In this document: piece by piece, positions 1-8,160 of the stretch
How the letters are laid out: every line of letters starts with the position of its first letter
How positions within the stretch are numbered: the stretch's first letter is position 1
Assembly: GCF_017874735.1 (NCBI RefSeq)
Contig: NZ_JAGGLV010000021.1
Location: forward strand, 78,618-142,617
Direction of reading: 5' to 3'
From: Paenibacillus silagei
GTDB lineage: Bacteria > Bacillota > Bacilli > Paenibacillales > Paenibacillaceae
Length of the DNA: 64,000 nucleotides
Made by a program: the position numbers and the translations under genes
Notes under the pieces: generated by a model
What the model was told of the DNA's origin: nothing
Databases searched by the model: none
Seen by the model: the letters and a program-made list of their open reading frames with translations, nothing else

Positions 1-139
1 TCTGCGGCAGCTGCTCTACCAAAAGAATCAGAGATTGCTGCACCTCCGGCTTCAAAAGCTCTTTCAGCACATCCTCTCTGGGAAGAGCTGCTTCTGGTAT
101 TTCTTGTTCAGGCAGGGTTTGGGTAACGGTTTCTGACAT
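1..139 (-). CDS. DUF1641 family protein, N-terminal part (runs off the window)
   Basis: The first 46 codons of a minus-strand gene are visible. The start ATG at 139-137 has a good SD (AAAGGAG, 7-8 bases upstream). The peptide begins MSETVTQTLPEQEIPEAAL and continues with LKELLKPEVQQSLILLVEQL. The LLKPEVQxSLxxLVEQLP signature is what I remember of DUF1641 proteins (the B. subtilis YrhD/YjgD type), which often sit beside formate dehydrogenase genes. The rest of the gene lies left of the window, so the assignment rests on a short stretch. A perfect Fnr-type site 120 bp upstream fits an anaerobic role. Confidence 0.55.
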   Translation of the reverse strand, partial: MSETVTQTLPEQEIPEAALPREDVLKELLKPEVQQSLILLVEQLPQ

Positions 140-260
140 ATCGAAGTCTCCTTTTACAAATCGTATTCTTGCACAATGACATCCAGGTGAAACTATGTGA
201 CTATTATAACACTCTATTTGTTATTATTGTCACAATCTTTTTACCTTTGCAACCTATTTT

Positions 261-276
261 TGTGATTTTAATCACT
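261..276. promoter_or_regulatory. Fnr/Crp-type binding palindrome
   Basis: The site reads TGTGA-TTTTAA-TCACT, matching the Bacillus Fnr consensus TGTGA-N6-TCACT on both arms. It lies in the AT-rich divergent region between the DUF1641 gene (start at 139, minus) and the nitroreductase (start at 463, plus). A partial half site (TTGTCACAA) is nearby at about 224-232. Which gene it controls cannot be decided from sequence alone; the DUF1641 gene is the closer and more plausible target. Confidence 0.6.
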
Positions 277-382
277 TCCTCATCGGTTTTATCGAACTCA
301 GTCGTTTAATCAGGTTAAATTTACAAATTATTATGTTTTTCCTCATTGACGTATACAAAGAGTCGTGATATCTTAAGCAAGT

Positions 383-397
383 AACTTAATGTAAGTT
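383..397. promoter_or_regulatory. short inverted repeat upstream of nitroreductase, possible operator
   Basis: The sequence AACTTA-ATG-TAAGTT is a perfect 6-bp inverted repeat with a 3-nt spacer, 66 bp ahead of the nitroreductase start. In B. subtilis, MhqN-type genes are controlled by MarR- and DUF24-type quinone sensors that bind palindromes at this position. The sequence does not match a motif I can name, so it is only a candidate. Confidence 0.3.
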
Positions 398-462
398 CAT
401 TAATTAATATCAGCAATTGATTATTACTAAGCAGCATACATATTAGATGGAGGTAATGACTT

Positions 463-1080
463 ATGAGTACTTTTTCCGAATTGGTGCAGTCCCGCAGATC
501 GGCTAATAATTTCGTGGAAGGTGTTACCATTCCGCAGAGTGAGCTCGAAGAGATGTTCTCCCTGGCCCGCCTGGCTCCCTCGGCTTATAATCTTCAGCAC
601 ACCCATTATAAGGTGATCAGCGATGACAACGTAAAGGAAGCCATCCGCAAGGACGCGTATGGTCAATACAAGATCCACACCGCATCGGCTGTTATTGTGG
701 TACTGGGTGACAAGAATGCCTATCTGCAGGCTCCTGAAATCTATAGCGGGCTTAAGCTTCTGGGAGCGATGAGCGAGGATGCATACGAGCAAACCATTCA
801 ATCTATCAACGATGCTTATACCGGGAATGATGCGTTCCAGCGGGATGAAGCGATCCGCAATGCTTCTCTGTCAGCGATGCAGTTCATGCTGATTGCCAAG
901 GATAAGGGCTGGGATACCTGCCCAATGATCGGCTTTGATCCGGAGGCTGTGAAGGCTACCCTCGGTCTCGGCGACCATATGGTTCCGGTGATGCTGATTA
1001 CAATCGGCAAGGACAACCAGCATAAGATCAGACCGCGCGGCTACCGCAAGCCGGTTAATGAGTTTGTTGAATTCATCTAA
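463..1080 (+). CDS. mhqN: nitroreductase family protein, MhqN-like
   Basis: This is a 205-aa FMN-dependent NAD(P)H nitro/quinone reductase. The N-terminal SRRSANNFVEG and LAPSAYNLQHTHYKV carry the FMN phosphate-binding Arg/Ser and the conserved Asn of the family. The central RDEAIRNASLSAMQFML and DTCPMIGFDPEAVK, and the C-terminal RPRGYRKPVNEFVEFI, follow B. subtilis MhqN (YdfN) almost word for word as I recall that protein, and the length agrees. MhqN helps detoxify quinones and catechols in the cytoplasm. The start ATG has a GGAGG SD 9 bases upstream. The gene is monocistronic: it is followed at once by a hairpin terminator and a convergent gene. Confidence 0.85.
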   Translation: MSTFSELVQSRRSANNFVEGVTIPQSELEEMFSLARLAPSAYNLQHTHYKVISDDNVKEAIRKDAYGQYKIHTASAVIVVLGDKNAYLQAPEIYSGLKLLGAMSEDAYEQTIQSINDAYTGNDAFQRDEAIRNASLSAMQFMLIAKDKGWDTCPMIGFDPEAVKATLGLGDHMVPVMLITIGKDNQHKIRPRGYRKPVNEFVEFI

Positions 1081-1084
1081 TAAA

Positions 1085-1118
1085 AAGGGTCTTCCGGCTA
1101 CTATGCCGAAAGACCCTT
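1085..1118. terminator. terminator between convergent genes
   Basis: The arms AAGGGTCTTCCGGC and GCCGAAAGACCCTT form a 14-bp stem with one mismatch and a 6-nt loop, directly after the nitroreductase stop. The T-run (TTTTTA) lies on the minus side, so it best serves the gene ending at 1153 on the minus strand. It may act in both directions. Confidence 0.7.
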
Positions 1119-1152
1119 GTCTATATCATCCTGCCGTATTCTCAATCCATGC

Positions 1153-1824
1153 TCACCGCGCATACTGCAAAATCGCCACAGCCGCACGCTCCTGCCGCTC
1201 TACATCCGTGCTGTTCAAGGCTGCCTTCAGGACAGCCAGCGCCTGCGCTACTGTAGCTTCATCCACTTGAACCGGACAGGCACCGGCGGCATTCCCGCCA
1301 TCCCCTGCCTGATTCCCCAGCCACAGATCGATTCGGGCTGCGGGCAGCACTCCTGAATAGGCAGTTATTCTGCTGTCAGAGGCAAGCAGCCCTGTTACAG
1401 CCGGATTAACCGCAGCGAGTGGCAGACTCTTCAGCCAGGTGACACCGCGCCGGTGGGCTGTACGATCCTCTGCGCCGCTGTGCCGGGTATCATAGAAGTA
1501 ATCGCCAAGGTCCCCGAGATACACCCATTCTTCATCGGCGATCAGCACATAATCCCCATCCTGCATCGCATTAATGAAGGTATCCAGAGTATGGGTTGCA
1601 CCCTCCAGCTCCTGCCCGTGATAGCCGGCGGCAGCCAGCTTGCTGATGATCTCTTCTCTGCTATGCTTCTCCAGATCTCCCGTACCGGAATAGCCTGCAC
1701 ATATATAATTATCCTCCAAAAAGGACTTCAGCAGCCCGCTGCCGAGTTCCTCAAGCTTCATTGCATACAAGCCCATTTCCGTATCCTCTCCCTCCAGGCA
1801 AAGCTGCCGGAGTCTACGCAGCAT
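1153..1824 (-). CDS. hypothetical protein
   Basis: I do not recognise this protein (223 aa from the chosen start). The reading frame is open to 1938, but the upstream ATGs at 1842 and 1833 have no SD or one that is too close. The ATG at 1824 has AAAAGGA 8 bases upstream and gives MLRRLRQLCLEGEDTEMGLY. The middle (DYVLIADEEWVYLGDLGDYFYD, then a charged stretch and RGVTWLKSLP) resembles the small beta-barrel found at the start of some Mrr-type restriction proteins. That similarity is from memory and weak. No signal peptide or membrane segment is visible. It appears to be a single-gene unit facing the nitroreductase. Confidence 0.6.
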   Translation of the reverse strand: MLRRLRQLCLEGEDTEMGLYAMKLEELGSGLLKSFLEDNYICAGYSGTGDLEKHSREEIISKLAAAGYHGQELEGATHTLDTFINAMQDGDYVLIADEEWVYLGDLGDYFYDTRHSGAEDRTAHRRGVTWLKSLPLAAVNPAVTGLLASDSRITAYSGVLPAARIDLWLGNQAGDGGNAAGACPVQVDEATVAQALAVLKAALNSTDVERQERAAVAILQYAR

Positions 1825-1956
1825 TGAAACCATCCTTTTCATTATACAGCAAAGGCAGCGGGATTTGAATTCGGCAGATTCTAAGGAAAACGCAGAATAA
1901 TAGCGCTTACAATACCTTTTTCCAAACTGGGAGTGCAAATTTAAAAATTTCGGCTT

Positions 1957-1985
1957 TTTACTATTCCCCGCACGGACGGTATAAT
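1957..1985 (+). promoter_or_regulatory. sigma-A type promoter of the candidate RNA
   Basis: A perfect -10 (TATAAT, 1980-1985) is preceded, after 17 bp, by TTTACT (1957-1962), a moderate -35. No coding frame follows on the plus strand, which is the reason for proposing an RNA gene. Confidence 0.5.
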
Positions 1986-1991
1986 TCAGGT

Positions 1992-2366
1992 ATCAGCTCA
2001 AGGAAACAGACACTGCAGGAAGAACGTAAGCCAGGACAGAATCTCCGGCAGCTAATCTTAAGCAGCGCTCCTCCTTGTGACTGAGACTATATCTTTGATC
2101 CTGACATTCCCGCCTGAAGTGAGTCCCTGCACGAAACGGTATGAGCTTCTTAAAGCTCACAGGCTTCACAATCCATCCTATCGTGGTTAGCGGATCAGTT
2201 TTGAGCAGTTTGAATGTGCAGGATAGGCAAATATACTGCCACCTCGGACCATTTCTACCCGGCTGAGTACAAAGGATAGGATAAGGAGTCTGAGACTAAC
2301 ATGGGTATAGTGGTAACAATATAAACCTCTATTGTTGATGTACTGATCAACGATAGAGGTTTATAT
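1992..2366 (+). ncRNA. candidate structured non-coding RNA, about 370 nt
   Basis: This 450-bp stretch has no plausible ORF, yet it is GC-balanced and is framed by a TATAAT promoter and a strong hairpin. It contains local stems, for example GAGCTT-CTTA-AAGCTC at about 2148-2163. A CATCCTATC segment (about 2175) is complementary to GGATAGG copies at about 2221 and 2273. I checked it by eye against RNase P (no GAGGAAAGUCC), tmRNA (no tag codons), 6S, SRP and T-box (no GGGUGGNACCGCG) and found no match. It could be a Paenibacillus-specific small RNA. The orientation is set only by the promoter; the end hairpin also serves the opposite operon. Confidence 0.4.
2319..2366. terminator. strong bidirectional hairpin terminator
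   Basis: The arms 2321-2338 and 2347-2364 form an 18-bp stem with one G:T pair around an 8-nt loop, extended by two A:T pairs. It sits after the candidate RNA and 30 bp beyond the stop of the anti-sigma gene, so it can end both transcripts. Confidence 0.75.
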
Positions 2367-2396
2367 GTGTCTGCACGGTCTTTCCGCCGCTCTAGG

Positions 2397-3377
2397 TTAA
2401 CGCAGGCCTTCCGCCACTTTTAGCAGCATCTCTCTGGTGACTTCAGGCGATCCGGTCCCTACCTCATGCATTATATTTCTCTCCTCGTTCTCCCGAACCT
2501 CAATCCAGCGGATGTACGCATAATAGCCGTTGCTGTTATTCTCATAGGCTTGGCGGTTTTCAACATACAAGGCTTCCTGAGATTTTACCTTCAGATGCTT
2601 AACCTTTGTATCCGCCCAAACATCAGATGTAAGCTGTGCCCACGGAGTAAGCGGGGAATAAGTAACGGAGATGTAATCATTTTCTCCCTTAGGACCTTGG
2701 TACACCAGCTCAGGACTGACCGTCCCGGCCTGTTGGTTGGGCACATTGAAGCTCTTGATCCAGGCGTAATGCTCACCGGGCTTCAGCCGCTTGGTAAGGA
2801 CATTGGTGTATTTTTTAACCCAGGAGCTATCTGTAATGCCCACTGTACTGTCGGATCTTCCTTCGGCAAAATGGTATTCTTCCGGCATTCTGCCCGGCAC
2901 GGCCAGCTTACCTGTGACAGGCTCTGTAGCCTTCTTCCAGCTTTCGATATCTGTGAATATCTGCGGACGGTTGATCATACGGAGCTCCTTCATCCCGTTT
3001 GATCTAGCAATTAACAGCATAGCCGATTCATTATCAGCAAGCTGAGACTGAATCTCTGTAATCACCCGCCGGGTCTGGTTGGCAAAAGCTGTTGACTCAT
3101 TAGCGCCCTCATGAATATCTACTTCCAAACTGGTTGCACCATAGGTAACCTGCCATAGCCGCTCCGCACCATAGACCACGCCTCCGAAGAGCATCAGTCC
3201 GCAGAGTACCAGGGCGATCCTCGCTGTCCCGCGCGCGCGCACGGGCCTATTTCCTCTCTGCTGCGGCTGCTGGAATTGCTCAAAGCTCGCTGCTAACCGC
3301 TGCTCCAGCGACTCCGGCATCGTTGTATGTTGTTTATACCTGTTGAACTCCTGCTTCAGTTGATTTCCGACAGACAT
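2397..3377 (-). CDS. membrane-anchored anti-sigma factor
   Basis: A 326-aa protein with one membrane span (ALVLCGLMLFGGVVYGAERL, about residues 54-72). A cytoplasmic head of about 50 residues precedes it and a 250-residue extracytoplasmic domain follows. The gene follows the ECF sigma gene and overlaps it by 22 bp, the usual arrangement for a sigma factor and its regulator. The head (LKQEFNRYKQHTTMPESLEQRL) would bind the sigma factor; the outer part would sense an envelope signal. I do not recognise a named sensor domain, and the zinc-binding HxxxCxxC motif is absent. The start at 3377 was preferred because its SD (GGGGGA) is 6-7 bases away; the ATG at 3383 is too close to the SD. Confidence 0.7.
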   Translation of the reverse strand: MSVGNQLKQEFNRYKQHTTMPESLEQRLAASFEQFQQPQQRGNRPVRARGTARIALVLCGLMLFGGVVYGAERLWQVTYGATSLEVDIHEGANESTAFANQTRRVITEIQSQLADNESAMLLIARSNGMKELRMINRPQIFTDIESWKKATEPVTGKLAVPGRMPEEYHFAEGRSDSTVGITDSSWVKKYTNVLTKRLKPGEHYAWIKSFNVPNQQAGTVSPELVYQGPKGENDYISVTYSPLTPWAQLTSDVWADTKVKHLKVKSQEALYVENRQAYENNSNGYYAYIRWIEVRENEERNIMHEVGTGSPEVTREMLLKVAEGLR

Positions 3378-3949
3378 GTCCATTCCCCCTTCATCTCATC
3401 GTCCGCTGTAAATACCGCATTCTGTCGCAGCTTGCGCAGCGCCTTATGGTGCCTGGATTTGGCGGTTCCCAGCGGGATGCCCAGGGCCGCAGCAATCTCG
3501 TCATAGCTGCACTCTCCGTAGTAACGCAGGACAATTACGCTGCGGAGCTTAGGCGGCAGTCCGCTGACCAGCTGCATCAGCTCTCCCTGCTGTTCCTGGA
3601 CCAGAAGCTGCGTGTCCGCCCCCGGATACAGACTCTCAGATGCATGCTCCCGGGTGCGGTTCATGAGCCGCAGCCTGCGCCAGCTTCTGCGGTTCCAGTT
3701 GCTGCATTGCCTGACGATCATACCGTTCAGCCAGGCTCCGAAAGGCCGTTTGCCATCGTACTGCTGCAGGCAGCGGAATAGCTCGATGTAGATTTCATTG
3801 ACTACATCAGCCACATCAGCCTGCCGGTTCACCAGCAGGCTGACGGTTCCGTACACCTGCTGCCTAATGGTGTTATGTAGTAAGGTGAAGGCTTCTTTAT
3901 CTCCTTGTTCCAGCCTTTGCAGACATTCCCGAAGCTCTTCTTCTGTCAT
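3356..3949 (-). CDS. ECF RNA polymerase sigma factor
   Basis: A 197-aa group IV sigma-70 protein. Region 2 covers about residues 20-85 (DVADVVNEIYIELFRCLQQY, then FGAWLNGMIVRQCSNWNRR). Region 4 covers about 120-175 (LPPKLRSVIVLRYYGECSYD and the helix-turn-helix IAAALGIPLGTAKSRHHKAL). It directs transcription of an envelope-stress-type regulon, with the overlapping downstream gene as its anti-sigma factor. The SD is AGAGGA just upstream of the ATG. A GGGAACC element 50-60 bp upstream suggests autoregulation. Confidence 0.85.
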   Translation of the reverse strand: MTEEELRECLQRLEQGDKEAFTLLHNTIRQQVYGTVSLLVNRQADVADVVNEIYIELFRCLQQYDGKRPFGAWLNGMIVRQCSNWNRRSWRRLRLMNRTREHASESLYPGADTQLLVQEQQGELMQLVSGLPPKLRSVIVLRYYGECSYDEIAAALGIPLGTAKSRHHKALRKLRQNAVFTADDEMKGEWTCLSEIN

Positions 3950-3978
3950 CTTCCTCTCCCCTCTCTATCTTGCTTACA

Positions 3979-4012
3979 CTCTATATTGGTCCGCTGGCGG
4001 TGGAAGGTTCCC
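3979..4012 (-). promoter_or_regulatory. possible ECF-type promoter of the sigma operon
   Basis: On the minus strand GGGAACCTTCCA (4012-4001) matches the GGAAC core of ECF -35 elements and lies 50-60 bp ahead of the sigma gene start. The -10 part is not clear. Autoregulation is usual for ECF operons, but here it is inference. Confidence 0.3.
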
Positions 4013-4044
4013 TTGATATGCAATTTATTACATCCTGACATATC

Positions 4045-4090
4045 AAAAACCGGCTGCCCATGAATTTCATCATGTGCAACCGGTTCTTTT
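4045..4090 (-). terminator. terminator of the xyloglucanase gene
   Basis: ACCGGCTGC pairs with GCAACCGGT (one G:U) around an 18-nt loop. On the minus strand it is followed by TTTTTGA. It lies 37 bp after the xyloglucanase stop. Confidence 0.65.
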
Positions 4091-4126
4091 GCTGCCGCCG
4101 GAACCTCCCTGGCTATGCGTTACAGA

Positions 4127-7100
4127 TTACAAGGGCTCATTCCCCCATACCAGACTGCCGGAGATATAGGCAGGAAGCTTGGCCCAATCCGCAGGAGCTG
4201 TGCCTGTAGAATTAAAGGAATAGTCATCGGACTGGTTATAATTGGTCCAGTCTGCCTTGGAGGCCCGCATCTGAATATCTATGCTGGCTCCCGGAGCAAG
4301 CGAGCCTGCTGCTGCTGTGAAGCCCAGCTCCAGGTAATGATCCGCGCCGCTCAAGGCTGCCGGAAGCTTCACGAACGTCCCAGTCACATTGGCGCTCCCT
4401 ACCTGCGACCAGTCACAGAAGAAATTCTGGGCCTGCTCGCCATCACTGGTGTAATAATATCTGAGCTTCACATCGGAGAGGGATACCGCAGCCGTGCCGG
4501 TATTCACCAGCTTGATCCGCGGGCTGAGGGCATTGACAGCATTAGCCGTGCTGCTATTGAACATCTGGACCTTCAGACCGCCATCCACTGGTGCTGTCGT
4601 ATCGGCTATTGTAACCGCCAGCGTCTTCGCGGCTCCGGCACTGAACTGGAAGCTCAGCGTTGTTGTCCCCAACGGCTGTGCCGCCAGATAAGCTTTGTGG
4701 ATCGTCACAGCCGATCCGCTCACCGTATAATCCGTTCCGGCGGTTAACGCCGCCGAACCATTTTTAATGGAGGCTAAGGTGTTGCCGTTCAAGGTCATCG
4801 CTACTTCGATGTCATTCTGATTCGCTGTCTTCTTATCGAAGCTGGCCGTGACCGGTGTGATGGTTGAATCATTAGCCGTTGTTGTCGTATCCGCTACCGT
4901 AACCGTTAAGGTCTTCGCAGCTCCGGCACTGAAATGGAAGCTTAGCGTGGTTGTTCCCACAGCCTGTGCCGCCAGATAAGACTTATGGATCGTCACTGTG
5001 GAACCGCTCACCGTATAATCCGTTCCAGCGGATAATGCAGAAGCACCATTGGTAATGGAATCCAGGGTATTCCCGTTCAAGGTCATCGTCACTTCGATGT
5101 CGTTCTGATTCGCTGTCTTCTTATCGAAGCTGGCCGTGACCGGCGTGATGACGGAGCCTGCTGCCGGAGGGTTCACCGGATCAGCATATAAGGTCCCGCG
5201 GCCATTGGTCCCGAGATAGACGCGGCCATAGACGCGGGGATCTCCTGTAATCGCCATATTAATTCGGGCATACTGGTGGGCGTCATCGTTAATCCGCACC
5301 CAGCTGGCTCCGGCGTCATCCGAGCGGAACACTCCTCTTACTCCGTCAATCTGGGCAACAGTATATAGGGCCATATAATTCTCACCCGGCGCGGCCTTTC
5401 CGAACCCGATCAGGTCCGCTTCTTCCACATTGCTCAGCTTGGTGAAGCTTGCCCCGGAGTTCGTAGAATGCCATATGCCATACTTATCCTGCGGATGTCC
5501 TCCGGCAAACCAGATATCGCCTTCCACGCCCGGCATGGCCTTCAGGCTCACTTGCGCCTGGCTCGGCTGCAGGCCGTTCACGTTATTGGCTGGCAAGCCG
5601 GTCGCAGCCGTAGCTGTGAAGGTAGCTCCGCTATCTGTACTGACATAGAGCTTGCCCTCATAGAAGCCATAGAATTTATTCGGATTCACCCGGTCGGATG
5701 CTATCTTCGCTCCGGCAGGAATTCCGCTGCTCGCCGTCCAGGAGTTACCCCCTGACTTGGAGTAAAAGACCCCGATATCCGAGGTGCTCCACAGAAGCGC
5801 ATTCCCACTGGCAGATACAGCTACCTGACCCTGCCCTACCGTGGTACTGCCTCCTTTGGAGGGTTCTGCATTCGGCATGTACCAGTTATTGCCATTGTCA
5901 TTCGAGATCCCAATCGACTTACCGTTCGGATATTTCTCTTTGTCCACACCGCCGACACGGACAACATAGGCCGGGTCCAGCTCCGCATAATCGATACTGT
6001 TCGTGCTGGCCCAGGAAGGGCTGGTCTGGAACTTGACTGGTGCCGCTGTTAGATCCTCATACCGGAAGCCGGATACATCGCCAAGCGCGGTAATCAGGTG
6101 GGCACCCGCTGGCGGGCTGATCAGCCCAAGCACTGCGGTCTCTTCTACCCCTTTGGCCATCACGGATATCTTAACCTTGCCGCCGGTGTCCCAGGCTCCG
6201 AGGTTATTCGTACCATAGATCGTAGCACCCGTGCCGTACATCATCCGGTCCGAGTTGAACGGATCAATCTCCAGGTCCCCCATCATCCAGCCCATCTTCG
6301 GTGCAGGATCAAGCGAGCTCGAAGTCAGCCCAAGATTAAGCCACGGCGCCGCCGTGATATCCATCTCGAACTTGTAGTTGCGCTCCGGATAGAAGCCCCA
6401 ATCCCAGATCCGGCTCCAAGTCTCCCCGCCGTCCTTACTGCGGAAGATCACCTCGTCCGGCCACCAGGCATTGAGGCTGGCAACCATAAGCGTACCCGGA
6501 TGCTGGGCATCCAGCGCAAGCCCCCCGAAGCCGTAGAAGTTGTCCGCCCCTGTTGTTGGACTGATGTTTTTCCAAACGCCGCTGGTTGTGTTATACTTCC
6601 AGACCTCGCCTTTGCGTCCGTCATACGGCCCGACCCCGTCACTATAGGTAAGGTACAGATCGCCGGTTGCCGACAGTTCCCCATGATGCGGAAGCAGGCC
6701 TACCGGCTGTCCCGGCAGCGCTGACCAGGTTGCACCTCCATCCGTACTGCGGAACACACTCTTCGCGGTATCCGCGACACCGACATAGATGGTCTGGGTA
6801 GCTTGTCCTGCAGAGCCCGTGCTTTTATCAAAAGTAATCCAGGACAAGCCCACGATATCACTCTGATACTCATTCCCCGGATTCTGGACGTACGTCCCTA
6901 CGTTCGTAAAAGAGGTGACCTTGGACCAGGTTACCCCGGAATCCACGCTCTTCCACAGGCCGTTCCCGCTCCGCGCCCCGAAGAACAGGATACTGTTCTT
7001 ATTCGGGTCAATGACCAGCCGTTCCCCGGCTGAACGTCCAGGCATATTGCCTCCAACCTTGAACGGAAGCGGCGAAGATTGCCAGGTATCCCCACGGTCG

Positions 7101-7504
7101 CTGGAACGCATAATTTGACCATTGCCATCCCAGGAATTCGTGTACGTCCCGGTTGCCATATACACCTTGTCCGGATCAACCGGATCGGTAGCCAGCGCAT
7201 CGACACCATTCTTGTTCCAATCCGCCCACCCAACGCTGTCCGTCAGCGGAATCCAGCTCCCGTCCGCCTCGTTCCAGCGGTAAGCCCCGCCAATATCCGT
7301 CCGTGCATAGATCAGATTCGGTTCCGTCTGGTTGAAAATAATCCCCGGCACAAAACCGCCTCCCGCACCGGTAACCACACTGTTCCAGCTGTAGTCTTCA
7401 CTGGCTGCGGCATGGGTTACAGCGGGAGCAACGTTAAACAAAGAGCCTGACATCGCTGCCAGCAGGACGAGTATTCCTAGTCTTCGGATACGTTTTCGAC
7501 TCAT
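4127..7504 (-). CDS. secreted GH74 xyloglucanase with two X2 modules and a CBM3
   Basis: An exported 1125-aa beta-1,4-glucanase of family GH74, which cuts xyloglucan. Order: signal peptide (1-34, ending VTHAAA); two seven-bladed propeller halves built from BNR-like repeats (FRSTDGGATWS, FRSKDGGETWS, YVSTDSGATF), about 38-760; two X2 Ig-like modules (TPVTASFDKKTANQNDIEV in each), about 780-962; and a C-terminal CBM3 (LKVQMFNSST to YISGSLVWG), about 970-1125. The acidic residues in NGVDALATDP and MMGDLEIDPFNSD sit where GH74 enzymes carry their catalytic Asp pair. The architecture matches known Paenibacillus xyloglucanases. Start 7504 is chosen because GGGGAGG lies 8 bases upstream; the ATG at 7525 has no SD. 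It is a single-gene unit with its own terminator. Confidence 0.9.
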   Translation of the reverse strand: MSRKRIRRLGILVLLAAMSGSLFNVAPAVTHAAASEDYSWNSVVTGAGGGFVPGIIFNQTEPNLIYARTDIGGAYRWNEADGSWIPLTDSVGWADWNKNGVDALATDPVDPDKVYMATGTYTNSWDGNGQIMRSSDRGDTWQSSPLPFKVGGNMPGRSAGERLVIDPNKNSILFFGARSGNGLWKSVDSGVTWSKVTSFTNVGTYVQNPGNEYQSDIVGLSWITFDKSTGSAGQATQTIYVGVADTAKSVFRSTDGGATWSALPGQPVGLLPHHGELSATGDLYLTYSDGVGPYDGRKGEVWKYNTTSGVWKNISPTTGADNFYGFGGLALDAQHPGTLMVASLNAWWPDEVIFRSKDGGETWSRIWDWGFYPERNYKFEMDITAAPWLNLGLTSSSLDPAPKMGWMMGDLEIDPFNSDRMMYGTGATIYGTNNLGAWDTGGKVKISVMAKGVEETAVLGLISPPAGAHLITALGDVSGFRYEDLTAAPVKFQTSPSWASTNSIDYAELDPAYVVRVGGVDKEKYPNGKSIGISNDNGNNWYMPNAEPSKGGSTTVGQGQVAVSASGNALLWSTSDIGVFYSKSGGNSWTASSGIPAGAKIASDRVNPNKFYGFYEGKLYVSTDSGATFTATAATGLPANNVNGLQPSQAQVSLKAMPGVEGDIWFAGGHPQDKYGIWHSTNSGASFTKLSNVEEADLIGFGKAAPGENYMALYTVAQIDGVRGVFRSDDAGASWVRINDDAHQYARINMAITGDPRVYGRVYLGTNGRGTLYADPVNPPAAGSVITPVTASFDKKTANQNDIEVTMTLNGNTLDSITNGASALSAGTDYTVSGSTVTIHKSYLAAQAVGTTTLSFHFSAGAAKTLTVTVADTTTTANDSTITPVTASFDKKTANQNDIEVAMTLNGNTLASIKNGSAALTAGTDYTVSGSAVTIHKAYLAAQPLGTTTLSFQFSAGAAKTLAVTIADTTAPVDGGLKVQMFNSSTANAVNALSPRIKLVNTGTAAVSLSDVKLRYYYTSDGEQAQNFFCDWSQVGSANVTGTFVKLPAALSGADHYLELGFTAAAGSLAPGASIDIQMRASKADWTNYNQSDDYSFNSTGTAPADWAKLPAYISGSLVWGNEPL

Positions 7505-7702
7505 GATCCTAACCTCCCCAAACATACTTTGGTAACGCTTCCATTATAGAGCAGGTTTCGCCCGTTCCGTGAGAGAAAATGGTTGATTATGCGGGAATTT
7601 TGTCAGCAATTAGCGCACCATTTTCACACTTGACGAAATTGGGGATTAGGGTAGTACGTAATGGACAAAATCATCATTACGGATAACTAAAATTACCTTT
7701 GC

Positions 7703-7838
7703 GCGAGCACAACGTATACTGTTTTTCACATACATTCAGGCCGTATGCCTGCTTGCGAACACAATGTATACTGTTTTTCACATACATTCAGGCCGTATGC
7801 CTGCTTGCGAACACAATGTATACTGTTTTCCACACACA
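7703..7838. repeat. 52-bp tandem repeat, 2.6 copies
   Basis: Units start at 7703, 7755 and 7807. Each reads GCG(A)(G/A)CACAA(C/T)GTATACTG followed by TTTTTCACATACATTCAGGC and CGTATGCCTGCTT; the third copy is cut short and diverges after GTATACTG. The repeat lies in the 410-bp non-coding stretch between the xyloglucanase start (7504) and the immunity gene (7919). The rest of this gap (7505-7702) is AT-rich and should hold the xyloglucanase promoter, which I cannot point to. Confidence 0.85.
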
Positions 7839-7878
7839 TTTGTTCCAACACACCTTCTCCAAGGCAGCAGGAAACTAT

Positions 7879-7909
7879 AAAAAAACCTCGCGATCAGCAA
7901 TCGCAAGGT
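7879..7909 (-). terminator. terminator after the colicin-type immunity gene
   Basis: On the minus strand CCTTGCGAT-TGCT-GATCGCGAGG is followed by seven T. It lies 10 bp after the stop of the gene at 7919. Confidence 0.85.
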
Positions 7910-7918
7910 AGTTCAGAG

Positions 7919-8146
7919 CTAGTTCTCTGTTGGCGGCGGCAGCACAATTGGCTGATAACCTAGCGCAGCATCAACAATCTCCTCCGGCGTCAGCTCCGGA
8001 TCATGCCAGAAGATCAGATCACTCACACCGGGATGAGGCACATTGCTCGCTACGACCTCCAGCCACTCGTCCAGCTCCGCCTCTGTTCCTTCGGCGTTCA
8101 CGATCTTGTTTACGAGTGTGATCAGTTGTTGTCGGGATAGGGACAT
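7919..8146 (-). CDS. colicin/pyocin-type immunity protein (Im-like), orphan
   Basis: A 75-aa acidic protein. The pattern LVxKIxNAEGTEAELDEWLEV, then PHPGVSDLIFWHDPELTPEE and IVDAALGYQPI, fits the four-helix Im2/Im9 family (colicin E immunity, PF01320), whose members block HNH DNase toxins by direct binding. The SD (AAAGGAGG, 7 bases upstream) is excellent. No DNase tip is encoded nearby: the closest RHS toxin (10280-15853) ends in a different domain. I infer it is a retained immunity gene from an earlier toxin tip, or protection against neighbours. It is the last gene before a strong terminator. Confidence 0.7.
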   Translation of the reverse strand: MSLSRQQLITLVNKIVNAEGTEAELDEWLEVVASNVPHPGVSDLIFWHDPELTPEEIVDAALGYQPIVLPPPTEN

Positions 8147-8160
8147 TTTGGGGCCTCCTT

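Noticed and set aside
1992..2366. RNase P RNA, tmRNA, 6S RNA, SRP RNA or a T-box/riboswitch
   Set aside because: The characteristic conserved strings of these families are absent, and no gene follows on the plus strand that a riboswitch could control.
3979..4012. A strong claim of ECF autoregulation
   Set aside because: Only the GGAAC -35 core is visible; a matching -10 was not found, so it is kept as a low-confidence feature.
7703..7838. Direct repeats as a CRISPR array
   Set aside because: The whole 52-bp unit is repeated without unique spacers, there are fewer than three copies, and no cas genes are near.
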